The position numbers were made by a program, and so were the translations under genes. Below, piece by piece: positions 44,888 through 54,607 of a DNA stretch of 64,000 nucleotides. Location of the stretch: NCBI RefSeq assembly GCF_029395355.1, contig NZ_CP113913.1:186001-250000 (forward strand). Direction: 5' to 3'. Position 1 is the first letter of the stretch; the number at the start of each line of letters is the position of its first letter. The notes beneath the pieces were generated by a model, which saw only the letters and a list, made by a program, of their open reading frames with translations, had not been told where the DNA came from and did not search any database. The stretch comes from Bifidobacterium sp. ESL0800 (GTDB taxonomy: Bacteria; Actinomycetota; Actinomycetes; Actinomycetales; Bifidobacteriaceae).

Positions 44888-45954
44888 CTGAATTTCTCGC
44901 TAAGCCATTGATCGATGGCAACAATTTCCTGCAATTGCTGTGGTTCTTTGTGATTGCTTTGGTATTCGCCATCTTCCTTTTCCTTGACGGCATTGATTTC
45001 GGTGTCGGCATGGCCACCCGCGTGCTGGCCCATAACGGCGATGAGCGTGCGCTGTACATGCGTGCGGTCGGCCCGCACTGGGACGGCAACGAGGTCTGGC
45101 TCATCACCGGCGGCGGCGCCATGTTCGCTTCCTTCCCGCTGTGGTATGCGAGCCTCTTCTCCGGTTACTACCTGCTGCTCTTCATCGTGTTGGTCGGCCT
45201 GATTCTGCGTGGCGTCTCCTTCGAGTTCGCCGCACACGCCATCACCGATCGTGAGCGCAACGTGTGGCAGTGGGCCAACTTCGCCGGCAGCGTCATCGCG
45301 CCGTTCGGCCTGGGTATGATGCTCACCAGCGTCATCCAGGGCGTTCCGATGGATGCTCAGGGCAACGTTCACGCCGGTTTCTTCGACGTGGTCAACCTGC
45401 TCTCCATCGTCGGTGGTGTGGCTGTGGTGTTCTTCAGCTTCCTGCACGGTCTGCACTTCCTGAGCCTCAAGCTCGACGAAGCGACGTCCGAGAGGATGCT
45501 CAACACCTCCAAGAAGACCTACTGGATCGCCTACCCGGCGCTCGTGATCTTCGTCATCCTGGCGTTCATCTTCACTGATTTCTATCAGCGTCGCACCAAG
45601 TCCACACTGCTGATCACCGTGGTCATCCTGGCCGCGACGATCTGTGGACATCTTGCAGCCTACAAGAAGCGCGGAGGTTTCGCCTTCCTCGCTTCCGGCG
45701 TCACCCTTGCCGGTATCATCGCCTTCATCTTCAACGGGCTTTTCCCGAACGTGATGATCGCGACCGATCCGTCCAAGAGCCTGGCTGTGTCCACCGCCTC
45801 GTCTTCGCAGTACACGCTGGAAATCATGACCATCGTGCTTTGCTGCCTCCTGCCGATTGTCCTGATCTACTTCAGCTGGTCGTATTTCATCCAGCGCAAG
45901 CGTTTGCTCACGGACAACTCGCCAGAAGCCATCAAGGCGGCTTTGGCCGAGTGA
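44884..45954 (+). CDS. cydB: Cytochrome bd quinol oxidase subunit II
   Basis: A 356-residue membrane protein with eight or nine helices. The N-terminal FLFLDGIDFGVGM and DGNEVWLITGGGAMFA are signatures of the CydB family. It starts inside the cydA stop (ATGA overlap), so the subunits are co-translated. Confidence 0.95.
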   Translation: MTEFLAKPLIDGNNFLQLLWFFVIALVFAIFLFLDGIDFGVGMATRVLAHNGDERALYMRAVGPHWDGNEVWLITGGGAMFASFPLWYASLFSGYYLLLFIVLVGLILRGVSFEFAAHAITDRERNVWQWANFAGSVIAPFGLGMMLTSVIQGVPMDAQGNVHAGFFDVVNLLSIVGGVAVVFFSFLHGLHFLSLKLDEATSERMLNTSKKTYWIAYPALVIFVILAFIFTDFYQRRTKSTLLITVVILAATICGHLAAYKKRGGFAFLASGVTLAGIIAFIFNGLFPNVMIATDPSKSLAVSTASSSQYTLEIMTIVLCCLLPIVLIYFSWSYFIQRKRLLTDNSPEAIKAALAE

Positions 45955-45994
45955 CGGACTGATGTTCGTTCTTTCGCCTGAAAGTTAGATCAAT

Positions 45995-46066
45995 GCCCGA
46001 TGCTCTTATCCCGCAGCGATGAATGTGCAATAATGTTCATTGATGCGGGGGAGTATCGGGCTTTCT
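45995..46066 (+). terminator. Hairpin between cydB and cydD
   Basis: GCCCGATGCTC and GAGTATCGGGC form a long interrupted stem (45995-46061, with inner CCCGC/GCGGG) followed by TTTCTTT. It may end the cydAB message or attenuate read-through into cydDC. Confidence 0.75.
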
Positions 46067-46104
46067 TTGTCTTAAAAAATATCCGTTAGTAGTTGGGACT
46101 GGTC

Positions 46105-47997
46105 GTGATCGATAAAAGTCTATTCAGGTTCGACGGGGTGCGGCAGCGTATGGGGCTTTTGGCCTTGCTTTCGCTTCTGCAGGCGCTGTCCATCGTCGGC
46201 CAGGCCCATGGCTTGGCGCGGGGACTGGTAGAGATATGGAAGCTTCATGCGGTTTCCGCGCTCATAGGCCCGTCTCTGGAATTTCTCGCTTTCTATGCCG
46301 TGCGTCATTTGTGCGATGTGGCCAAGCAGCATATTTCCAGCAAATACGGCAAATACGTGGCAGGGCAGATACGACCTCAGCTCCAGCACAAGATCTTCCG
46401 GCTTGGTCCGCAGGCGCTGGCTTCACGCGGCACCGGTTCGACGGTGACGATGCTCATCGACGGCCTCGACCAGGTCGAGCACTATATCGAGATCCTCCTG
46501 CCGAAGATGACCGACATGATGTTGATCTCGTTGGTCATCCTGATCGCCGTATGGTGGCAGGACTGGGTGAGCGGCCTGGTGCTGCTGCTGATGTACCCGC
46601 TGATCATTTTCTTCATGGTCATTCTGGGACTTGCCGCACGTGACCGCTCCAACAAGCAATATGCCCAGTTCAATATCCTCAACACCAAATTCGTCGACAG
46701 CATCCTCGGCCTGCCGACCCTGAAGATGCTCGGCGTCGACAAGGAATACGAAGGCGAGATCTACAGCGTCAGCGAACGGTTCCGCAAACGCACCATCGAC
46801 GTGCTCAAGGTCGCGATGACCTCGACCTTCGCCCTCGACTGGTTCACCACGCTCGGCATCGCCATCATGGCCGTCTTTCTCGGCCTGCGCTTGGTCAACG
46901 GCACCATGCCGCTCTTCCCGGCCATGTTCGCGCTGATCATGGCCCCCGATTACTTCCTGCCCGTGCGTCAGTTCGGCGACAACTACCACGCCACCCTCGA
47001 CGGCAAGAACGCTCTGCACGATATCATGAGCTTCATCGACGGCCCGGAGACCCCGCAGGACACCGAAACCAAGTGGGACGGCTGGAAGGCCGACAGCGAG
47101 CTCAAACTCGAAGACGTCGACTTCGCCTATCCTGCCGGTAGCAAGCCGGAAGGTGAAGACGAAAGCCAGAGTGTGGCAAGTCACAGCGTCGCGATGAACG
47201 CTGTGGAACAGCAGCGCGAAGGTCAAGGCGATCAAGACACAAAGCAGGCTCAAGCTGAAACCGGCATTTCTGGAATCCAGGCGGCCGCCCAGCCGGATGC
47301 CTTGCATCATGTCTCCATGAGTTTCAGAGGCTACGGCAAAATCGCCGTCATCGGCAAGTCCGGTGCCGGCAAGTCGACGCTGATCAATCTGCTCGCAGGA
47401 TTCAATATTCCCCATGCTGGTTTCATCGAGCTGGATGGCAAGCCGTTGAAGAATTTCAACGTCGAGGCATGGCAGCGCCATATCAGCTACATTCCTCAGA
47501 CTCCATACATTTTCAGCGGCTCCATTGCCGACAACATCCGTTTCTATGTCAACGATGCCAGCGAACAGGACGTCAAGGCGGCCGCCCATGAAGCCGGACT
47601 CGACGAGTGGCTGGACGAACTTGCCGAGGGGCTCGGCACCTTGATCGGGGAGGGCAACCGCGGCATCAGCGGCGGGCAGGCCCAGCGCATCGCGCTTGCA
47701 CGAGTCCTTCTCGACCAGTCGCGCGAGGTACTGCTCTTCGACGAGCCCACCGCCCACTTGGACATCGAAACCGAATACGACTTGAAGAAGACCCTGCTTC
47801 CGATTATGGACAACCACTTGGTCATCCTGGCCACGCATCGACTGCACTGGCTTGCCAACGTCGACCAGGTGCTCGTCCTCGACGAAGGAAAGATAGTCGA
47901 ATCCGGCACGCCCAAGGAATTGATCGGTGCCGGTGGTCCCCTCGACCACCTCATCAGCGAGATGGGAGGCAACCAGATTGACCAGTACCTCGACTGA
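46105..47997 (+). CDS. cydD: ABC transporter CydD (thiol exporter for cytochrome bd assembly)
   Basis: A 630-residue membrane-ATPase fusion. Six membrane helices come first (about 10-305), then the nucleotide-binding domain with VIGKSGAGKST, signature GISGGQAQRIALARV and Walker B VLLFDEPT. The middle has a polar stretch (about 350-395). With CydC it exports cysteine/glutathione and is needed for cytochrome bd assembly. The start is probably GTG 46105 (GGGA 6 nt upstream); an in-frame TTG at 46093 lacks a site. Confidence 0.88.
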   Translation: MIDKSLFRFDGVRQRMGLLALLSLLQALSIVGQAHGLARGLVEIWKLHAVSALIGPSLEFLAFYAVRHLCDVAKQHISSKYGKYVAGQIRPQLQHKIFRLGPQALASRGTGSTVTMLIDGLDQVEHYIEILLPKMTDMMLISLVILIAVWWQDWVSGLVLLLMYPLIIFFMVILGLAARDRSNKQYAQFNILNTKFVDSILGLPTLKMLGVDKEYEGEIYSVSERFRKRTIDVLKVAMTSTFALDWFTTLGIAIMAVFLGLRLVNGTMPLFPAMFALIMAPDYFLPVRQFGDNYHATLDGKNALHDIMSFIDGPETPQDTETKWDGWKADSELKLEDVDFAYPAGSKPEGEDESQSVASHSVAMNAVEQQREGQGDQDTKQAQAETGISGIQAAAQPDALHHVSMSFRGYGKIAVIGKSGAGKSTLINLLAGFNIPHAGFIELDGKPLKNFNVEAWQRHISYIPQTPYIFSGSIADNIRFYVNDASEQDVKAAAHEAGLDEWLDELAEGLGTLIGEGNRGISGGQAQRIALARVLLDQSREVLLFDEPTAHLDIETEYDLKKTLLPIMDNHLVILATHRLHWLANVDQVLVLDEGKIVESGTPKELIGAGGPLDHLISEMGGNQIDQYLD

Positions 47998-49912
47998 AAC
48001 GGCAAGTAAAGCAAGTATCGACACAACCGAAACCAAGAATATGAACGGTTTGAGTGGCACGACAATGAGTGAAACCGACACAACCAGCAAAGCCCCCGTT
48101 TCCGCCTCCGATGTTCCAAGTTCGCAGCCGGGCGGAAAGAAAAGCCTGCGCGACTACCTCAAGATATGGGACAACGACCATTGGTTCTGGCCGTACCTGA
48201 AGGAGAACAAGCGCACGCTCGCCCTGATCTTCTTCCTGGGGTCCATGACCTTCGTCTGCGCCGCCGCCCTGATGTTCACCGCCGGTTACCTCATCAACCG
48301 CTCGGCGCGTATGCCCTATAACATTCTCATGGTCTACGTTCCGATCGTCCTGACGCGTGCTTTCGGCATCGGCAGACCGGTCTTCAAATACGTCGAACAG
48401 CTCAAAAGCCACGACTGGGTGCTCCATGTCATCTCCAAGTTGCGCGTGCAGCTTTACCGCACCCTCTCCAAGGACGCCGCGTTCCTCAATGAACACGAAC
48501 GCACGGGCAGCGTGTTGAGCCTGCTGGCGGACGATCTCGATCACCTCGAGAACTTCTACCTGCGCACCATTTTCCCCACGGTGGTGGCCTATATCCTCTG
48601 GATCGTGGTCACCATCGCCATGGGCATCTTCTCCTGGACCTCCTCGCTGCTGCTGTTCCTGATGCTCGCGCTGGTGCTGATTCTGATTCCGTTGGTCTCG
48701 TTGAGCTTCTCAACCGGCCATTTCGAGCTGGAAAAGCAGCAGCAGGCACAGGAATACACCAAGGTCACCGAAAGCTACCTCGGCCTGAGCGACTGGGTGA
48801 TCACCCACAAAGACAAGGACTTCGTGGCCATCGGAGCGGACGAATACCGACGCATCCAGGAGAGCAAGGACCAGCAGAAGGCCTTCGAACGCTGGCGCAA
48901 CTTCGCCATCCAGATTGTCTTCGGTGTCATCGCCATCGGCCTGATGGTCGGGGCCGGGCTGACCATGACCGGGTCCAAGTCCATCGCCGACTGGTCCGCT
49001 TCCATCGTGCTGGCGGTCTTCCCGCTGGTCGACTGTTTCATCAACGTGGCTCAGGCCACTGCCGAGATACCGCTGTACAGCGATTCCCTCGAGCACCTGA
49101 ACGACCTCACCAACCGCGTCGAAGCGCGTCAACAGGCCCCGGTGGCGCAGCAAAAGCTCGACGGCCTTATCAAATCCATCGATTTCGACCATGTCACCTT
49201 CGCCTACGGTCCCGGCCAGCCGACGCTGCTCGATGACTTCACCCTGCATATCAAAGTGGGGGAGAAGGTCGCGCTGCTCGGGCCCAGCGGGGAAGGCAAG
49301 ACGACAATTCTCCAGCTGTTGCTGGGCGATCTGGTTCCGCAGCAGGGCAGCATCACCATCAACGGCATTCCCGTCGCGGCGCTGCAGGACGAACGTGCCC
49401 GCGTCTTCGGCTACCTGAACCAGCAGGCCTTCCTCTTCAACTCCACCATCGCCGAAAATGTGCGTCTGGGCGCTCCCGACGCCACCGATGACGACGTGTG
49501 GGCGGCGCTCAAGGCCGTGCAGCTCGACGAGACGGTCGCCGCTCTTCCCGACGGCATCGACACTTCAGTGGACGAGGCCGGCCAGCGCTTCTCCGGCGGC
49601 CAGCGCCAACGCATCGCCCTGGCGCGCATCGTTCTGAAAGACACTCCGGTGATCCTGCTGGACGAACCGACCATCGGCCTTGACCCGATCACCGAGCGCG
49701 AGCTGATGTCGATGATCTTCTCCGCCGCCGGCGAGCGGACGATGCTCTGGGTCACCCACCATCTGCAAGGGCTCGAACAGTCCGACAAGGTCATTTTCCT
49801 CGACAACGGCAAGATCGCCATGCAAGGCGCTCCCACCGAACTTTACCGCACCAATGAGCGATTCCGTGAGCTCTACCGCCTGGACGTCGGCGAGCTGGAA
49901 ACGGCGCGCTGA
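47978..49912 (+). CDS. cydC: ABC transporter CydC
   Basis: A 644-residue partner of CydD, also a membrane-ATPase fusion with LGPSGEGKTT, FSGGQRQRIALARI and VILLDEPTIGLD. I place the start at TTG 47978, where GGGAGG lies 8 nt upstream inside the cydD coding sequence; it overlaps the cydD stop by 20 nt, indicating coupling. ATGs at 48041 and 48065 have no convincing site. A Ser/Thr-rich N-terminal extension of about 60 residues precedes the first helix. Confidence 0.85.
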   Translation: MTSTSTETASKASIDTTETKNMNGLSGTTMSETDTTSKAPVSASDVPSSQPGGKKSLRDYLKIWDNDHWFWPYLKENKRTLALIFFLGSMTFVCAAALMFTAGYLINRSARMPYNILMVYVPIVLTRAFGIGRPVFKYVEQLKSHDWVLHVISKLRVQLYRTLSKDAAFLNEHERTGSVLSLLADDLDHLENFYLRTIFPTVVAYILWIVVTIAMGIFSWTSSLLLFLMLALVLILIPLVSLSFSTGHFELEKQQQAQEYTKVTESYLGLSDWVITHKDKDFVAIGADEYRRIQESKDQQKAFERWRNFAIQIVFGVIAIGLMVGAGLTMTGSKSIADWSASIVLAVFPLVDCFINVAQATAEIPLYSDSLEHLNDLTNRVEARQQAPVAQQKLDGLIKSIDFDHVTFAYGPGQPTLLDDFTLHIKVGEKVALLGPSGEGKTTILQLLLGDLVPQQGSITINGIPVAALQDERARVFGYLNQQAFLFNSTIAENVRLGAPDATDDDVWAALKAVQLDETVAALPDGIDTSVDEAGQRFSGGQRQRIALARIVLKDTPVILLDEPTIGLDPITERELMSMIFSAAGERTMLWVTHHLQGLEQSDKVIFLDNGKIAMQGAPTELYRTNERFRELYRLDVGELETAR

Positions 49913-49982
49913 ACGACAGCAAATAACAGCAACAGGTCGGAGGAGAAACGTCCGGCAATATGGGGCTCGAATATAAGCCTCT

Positions 49983-50031
49983 ATGCATTTGACGGGCGGA
50001 TGCTTACCAAGCATCCGCCCGTCAAATGCAT
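49983..50031. terminator. Perfect 23-bp hairpin between convergent cydC and polyprenyl synthase genes
   Basis: A 23-nt arm (49983-50005) is exactly repeated in inverted orientation at 50009-50031, with a 3-nt ACC loop. The stem is unusually long and perfect for a bacterial terminator, and there is no T-run on either side. Confidence 0.85.
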
Positions 50032-50067
50032 TGCCATATGTTGTATGCGAAATCGCTGATTCGGAAT

Positions 50068-51039
50068 TCAGATGGTCTTGATGAACCTGTCGATGACGTC
50101 GGTCAGCGCCTTGGCGGTGCCTGCGTTGATCGGCGGGTAGGCATTGTCCGTGATGGCGGCCTTTGCGGCCTGTAGGTGATTGCGTGCCTCGTCTTTGGCA
50201 CCCTTGATGAACTGCGGATGGGCCTTGAAGTAATCGAGCACTTGCAGCGGGTCGTCGCGTTTGACGATATCCGTGAACGCCGGGTCGGCCGCAATCGCCA
50301 GAATGACGGGCAGCGTGTAGATGCCGTCGCGAATGTCCTCGAGCTTCGGCTTGCCGGTGTCGTGGGCGACGTTGAAATCCTCCACGTCGTCGAGAATCTG
50401 GAAGGCCATGCCCAAGTGCAGTCCGAATGTCTTGGCTTGCTCCAGAGCCTGCGCTGTAGGCTCGCTGACGCTGAGTTTGATGCCGGTGATGGCCGCCAGG
50501 CGGAACAGAGCCGCTGTTTTGCCCGCGATGGCCTTCTCATAGTATTCCTTGGTGGTGCTGGTATCGTGTCGCGCGCATTCCTGCAGCAAGTCGCCGCAAA
50601 CGATCTCGTTGACGGTGTGGGCCTGCTCGGCGATGAAGGCCTTGTCCGGAGAGATGATGGACATGATTTCCATGTAGCGCGAAAGGATGAGGTCGCCCAG
50701 ATAAATCGCGGCCTTGTTGCCACGTACCGTTTGCACCGTCGGCTGATTGCGTCGTACCGAGGCGTTGTCGAGCACGTCGTCGTGCACCAAGGTGGCCAGA
50801 TGCAGCATCTCGATGGCGGCCGCCCCCGTGACCACGTCCTTGGCTGCGGGTTGCGGGCTGTCCGATTGCGTGGCGTAGGAAAACAGCAGGACCACAGAAG
50901 CCCGGATCATCTTGCCGTGGTTATCGAGCAAGTGACGGTAATCCTCGCGATACGGGGTGACGTTGTCCTCTTCGGAGTGCAACGTTTCCACTACGCGTTT
51001 CAGATCATCGCGCAACAGGAGCCCCTGTTGATTTGGCAT
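50068..51039 (-). CDS. Polyprenyl diphosphate synthase (long-chain, trans)
   Basis: A 323-residue enzyme extending farnesyl or geranylgeranyl diphosphate with isopentenyl units. The first Asp-rich motif is VHDDVLDNASVRR and the second ILDDVEDFN; GKMIRA and GDLILSRY are typical of the IspB/HepT group. A long-chain product is needed as the menaquinone side chain, which fits its position by the oxidase genes and the MenA-like protein. GAGAGG lies upstream of a TTG (51045) and this ATG (51039); the exact start is uncertain. Confidence 0.88.
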   Translation of the reverse strand: MPNQQGLLLRDDLKRVVETLHSEEDNVTPYREDYRHLLDNHGKMIRASVVLLFSYATQSDSPQPAAKDVVTGAAAIEMLHLATLVHDDVLDNASVRRNQPTVQTVRGNKAAIYLGDLILSRYMEIMSIISPDKAFIAEQAHTVNEIVCGDLLQECARHDTSTTKEYYEKAIAGKTAALFRLAAITGIKLSVSEPTAQALEQAKTFGLHLGMAFQILDDVEDFNVAHDTGKPKLEDIRDGIYTLPVILAIAADPAFTDIVKRDDPLQVLDYFKAHPQFIKGAKDEARNHLQAAKAAITDNAYPPINAGTAKALTDVIDRFIKTI

Positions 51040-51172
51040 ACCCAACCTGGCCTCTCGAAAATTTAGTAATCAGACGAACGTACCCAATATAGCATCTGTC
51101 CGATATTAACCCATCACGGTAATTGCCGATAGTGCCAGATGAAACGATCAGGAAGGGACTATCGGCAGAACG

Positions 51173-51892
51173 TCAATCGTTATTATTGATTCTTGTGACG
51201 GAAATCACTCCGTCGATATTGCTCAGGTCGCCGATCAGCTCCTTGCTGTCACGTCCACGCACCTCGAGGTCGGCTGAAACCACATGACCGCGGCTGCCAG
51301 GCTCTTCGTCATCGTCGTCCTTTGATTTTCTGGTGGAAAAGCCTTCGACGGAGACACTGTGCTGGGCGCACACCGAAAGAATCGAACGCAATATGCCGTG
51401 TCCGTCGCGATACCTCAAACGTAGGATGTCATCGTTGCCGATTCCGGGCGCGATCAGCCTGGTGAGGAAAGGCAGCAGCGTCACCGCCAGGAAGTAAAGG
51501 GCCGTGCAGGTCAGTGCCGGCACGAACTGGCCGGCACCGCAGGCCGAGCCGATGGCCGCGGTCATCCAGATCGAGGCGGCCGTGGTCAGCCCCCGGACGT
51601 GCGAACGCTGGGTGAAGACGACGCCCGCGCCGATGAAGCCGATGCCGGAGACGATCTGAGCGGCCACACGTGCCGCATCCACTCGGATGTTGGGTGAGGC
51701 CGTGAGCACGTCCAGGAAGCCGTACTTGCTGATGATGACGAACAGCGCCGAGCCGACGCCCACCAAGGCGTGGGTGCGCGTACCGGCGTCTTTGTGCTTG
51801 GCCTGGCGCTCGAGACCTATGGAGGTCGAGAGGACCAACGCCTCAAAAAGATAAAGGGCCTGCCAGCCCCACGCCACCAGTTGCGTTTCCAT
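51173..51892 (-). CDS. MgtC/SapB family membrane protein
   Basis: A 239-residue protein with four membrane helices (ALVLSTSIGLERQAKHK, then GIGFIGAGVVFTQRSHVRGLTTAASIW) and a cytoplasmic ACT-like C-terminal domain (about 155-239). Proteins of this family modulate ATP synthase and Mg2+ homeostasis. GGGGAG lies 5 nt before ATG 51892. A stem at 51124-51133/51158-51167 (TGCCGATAGT/ACTATCGGCA) just past the stop may be its terminator. Confidence 0.85.
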   Translation of the reverse strand: METQLVAWGWQALYLFEALVLSTSIGLERQAKHKDAGTRTHALVGVGSALFVIISKYGFLDVLTASPNIRVDAARVAAQIVSGIGFIGAGVVFTQRSHVRGLTTAASIWMTAAIGSACGAGQFVPALTCTALYFLAVTLLPFLTRLIAPGIGNDDILRLRYRDGHGILRSILSVCAQHSVSVEGFSTRKSKDDDDEEPGSRGHVVSADLEVRGRDSKELIGDLSNIDGVISVTRINNND

Positions 51893-52075
51893 TTGCACTC
51901 CCCATCTTTGGTATACGATCCATGGCTATCTGCAATGCAGCATCTGCAGTAATCGCCGTTGTCGTGAGGCCAAGGGTATATTTCGCGACCATGCTACTGA
52001 GCTACTGAAGATGCAAGCCATACAGCTTACACCCTGACGGCGAACTTTTTGATTGCTCGGCGAAATACATTCAAT

Positions 52076-52945
52076 TCAGCGGTGGTTGCTTATTTCGTGC
52101 TGTTCCTTGCTCCAGATGCGCCGTGCCGGATTGACGTTCCTGTGATTGAGGTATTTCTGATAGACCGGGTAGAAGGCCCGCAGCGCCGGATAGAGCGCGT
52201 ACAGCGTCCGTTCGGTGTCGTGCGCACGCGTATGGTTCGGGTGGGCGTCGAAGGTGTTCTGAAAGCGCTGCATATACTTGCGAAATGAAGAGAACGAGGT
52301 GTCCATGCGACGTGCGCTGACCCCGGTGATCATTGCCTCGCAGTAGACGGTTTTCAGCCCTTGGTCAAGCAGATGCAGGGAGATGTCGATGTCCTCGTGC
52401 ATGATGTCCGCCTTGTCACGGCACACGTTGTCTTTGATTTTCTCCCACGCGCTGGCCCGCACCGCCATATTCGAGCCGAACAGCAGCACCTTGTCGTCGT
52501 CCGCGCGATAGGTGACCTTGCGTACTTTGTTGTCGCCTTCCAATCCGAGTCGTTCCGCGGGCATGTCGTAATAGACCGCAGGGCCGGTGGCGCCCATGGC
52601 GCTCGGGTCACGCTCGAAGATATCGGAGACGACCTCCACCCAGTCCGGTTTGAGCATGCAGTCCGCATCGATACGGCCGTACACATCGCCAAGCGCCGCG
52701 GAAAAACCGAAATCGCGCGTGGGAATAAGCCCTTGTTCCTTGTCCTGGTGGACTAATTTGACCGGCGAAGGGCTGGGCTGATGGTCAATGAAGCGTTGCA
52801 CCAGTTCACAGGTTTTATCGCTTGACTTGTTGTCGACGACGATGACCTCGTAGGGTGCAACGGACTGGCAGACGGCATTGCTCAGACAGCTGACGATGCG
52901 CTCCTGCTCGTTGTACGCGGGTATCACGATGGAAACTTTGACCAT
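52076..52945 (-). CDS. Glycosyltransferase family 2
   Basis: A 289-residue cytoplasmic GT-A enzyme: VSIVIPAYNEQERIV at the N-terminus, VVDNKSSDKT, the metal-binding DxD in GRIDADCM and a later HEDIDISLHL. The acceptor is unknown; it lies divergently from an AI-2E family transporter. The start is ATG 52945, with TATCCT 8 nt upstream (leaderless-type); the frame continues upstream to 53131 but overlaps the divergent gene and has no support. Confidence 0.85.
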   Translation of the reverse strand: MVKVSIVIPAYNEQERIVSCLSNAVCQSVAPYEVIVVDNKSSDKTCELVQRFIDHQPSPSPVKLVHQDKEQGLIPTRDFGFSAALGDVYGRIDADCMLKPDWVEVVSDIFERDPSAMGATGPAVYYDMPAERLGLEGDNKVRKVTYRADDDKVLLFGSNMAVRASAWEKIKDNVCRDKADIMHEDIDISLHLLDQGLKTVYCEAMITGVSARRMDTSFSSFRKYMQRFQNTFDAHPNHTRAHDTERTLYALYPALRAFYPVYQKYLNHRNVNPARRIWSKEQHEISNHR

Positions 52946-53001
52946 GATATATGAGGATATTCCAAGTCGTCTACACATGGGGCGGGGTAGGATTGAAAAC
53001 C

Positions 53002-54606
53002 ATGAAGAAACGTGGACAAGAAACTGGTGGCAGCGAAAGCCAAAAGATAGATTTCGCCTCGGTTTTCCCGCAGAAGGGCGATTCCCGCAGGCCGCCGGAC
53101 TGGTGGGGCCGCGCCTTGCTCTATACCGCAATAGCCGTGTTCGTCTGCATCTTCATCTTCAGGTCGTGGGGCAAGGTCGCGTTCATCGTCCTCGACATCG
53201 TCATCTCGATTTTTGTGGCACTCGCCATGGAACCCCTGGTCGTTCGTCTCGTGCGTCACGGATGGAAACGCGGGGCCGCGGCAGCCGTGTGCCTCATAGG
53301 ACTTATCGTCATCGTGATCGCATTGTTGGGTCTGTTCGGCAACATGTTCGTCGTCCAGATGATTTCGATGATCAAAGGCATCCCCGATCTCTACGCGCAG
53401 GCGCAGCATCTGGTGGCCCAATACACGGATTTCAAGCTCCCGGAGATATCCAATCTGGGAAGCGAGATCGCCAAGAACGTGCAGACCTCCTGGGTCACCG
53501 ATTTCGCCGGACAGGCGTTGAGCACCACGATGGGCGTGTTCAGCGCACTGCTCAACGTACTGACCATTGTCATGGTGACCTACTACGTCTCCGCCGCCGG
53601 CCCCAAGATGCGCAGAAGCCTGTGCCAGTGGCTCGGGCCGGTCACCCAGCGCCGCTTCCTGCTGGCCTGGACCATCGTGCAGGACCAGATCTCCGGTTTC
53701 CTCTTCTCGCGCACCATCCTCGCGGCGTTCAACGCCTTCTTCACCTCGATATTCCTGATGGCCATCAAGGTGCCCAACTGGCTGCCTCTGGCTCTCTTCT
53801 GCGGCATCGTCTCGCAGTTCGTGCCGACCATCGGCACCTATATCGGCGGCGCGCTTCCGGTCATCTTCGCCTGGAGCTCGCGCGGGTTCGTCTACGGGGT
53901 GGCCGTGGTCGTCTTCATCGTCATCTACCAGCAGATCGAGAATCTGATCATCTCGCCGAAGGTCTCGCAGCGCACCATGGACCTGAACCCGGCCATCGCC
54001 TTCCTTTCGGTGCTGGTCCTGGGGGCGGTGTTCGGCGCGCTCGGCGCCTTCCTCGCTCTGCCCATCACCGCCAGCCTGCAGGCCCTGTTCAAGGTGTATA
54101 CCAAGCGATACGAACTGGTGGAGTCGCCGTTGATGAGCGACCCGGAGCCGGTCAAGAAATCCAAGGTCGTCGCCGGGGCCGAGGCGTTCAACGAGCATGT
54201 GGTTCAGCCGGTCGCCGAACATATGCCGCGTGCCGCCAAAGGCACGAGCGCACGTGTCCCCGTCGACGACAACCTGCGCAACCTGCGCGACGAGATGTAT
54301 CGCATCTCAGTCGAGTCCAATGCCAAAGCCACCAGCCACGACCTCGACGAATCCGAGACCATCGCCATCCCCAAGGGAGTGCTTGCCGGATCCGAAAAGA
54401 CCAAGCGTAAACCGCTTAAGGGCAGCGACTCGGATGGTGCCGACGACCTTGACACCCAGGAGCTGCACCAAGACAAGCCCAAGGGTGCGCGCGATGCGAA
54501 GGGCGGGAACCGTGTGCCGAAAGGCAAGGGCGCGACCTCGGGTAAAGTGGTCAACGATACGGTAGATGACACAAAAACGGATAACCCGAGGGTCAGGTGG
54601 CGCTGA
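53002..54606 (+). CDS. AI-2E family transporter (PerM/TqsA-like)
   Basis: A 534-residue membrane protein with eight or so helices and the family segments FVPTIGTYIGGALPVI and LIISPKVSQRTMDLNPAIAFLSV. The last 130 residues form a long Lys/Asp-rich cytoplasmic tail not typical of the family. Members export autoinducer-2 or act in Na+/H+ exchange; which applies here is unknown. The ATG at 53002 has TAGGAT 8 nt upstream and no ribosome-binding site. Confidence 0.88.
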   Translation: MKKRGQETGGSESQKIDFASVFPQKGDSRRPPDWWGRALLYTAIAVFVCIFIFRSWGKVAFIVLDIVISIFVALAMEPLVVRLVRHGWKRGAAAAVCLIGLIVIVIALLGLFGNMFVVQMISMIKGIPDLYAQAQHLVAQYTDFKLPEISNLGSEIAKNVQTSWVTDFAGQALSTTMGVFSALLNVLTIVMVTYYVSAAGPKMRRSLCQWLGPVTQRRFLLAWTIVQDQISGFLFSRTILAAFNAFFTSIFLMAIKVPNWLPLALFCGIVSQFVPTIGTYIGGALPVIFAWSSRGFVYGVAVVVFIVIYQQIENLIISPKVSQRTMDLNPAIAFLSVLVLGAVFGALGAFLALPITASLQALFKVYTKRYELVESPLMSDPEPVKKSKVVAGAEAFNEHVVQPVAEHMPRAAKGTSARVPVDDNLRNLRDEMYRISVESNAKATSHDLDESETIAIPKGVLAGSEKTKRKPLKGSDSDGADDLDTQELHQDKPKGARDAKGGNRVPKGKGATSGKVVNDTVDDTKTDNPRVRWR

Positions 54607-54607
54607 A

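Noticed and set aside
52878-54410. 510-residue plus-strand ORF over the AI-2E gene
   Set aside because: Arg/His-rich antiframe; the real frame has eight membrane helices and family motifs.
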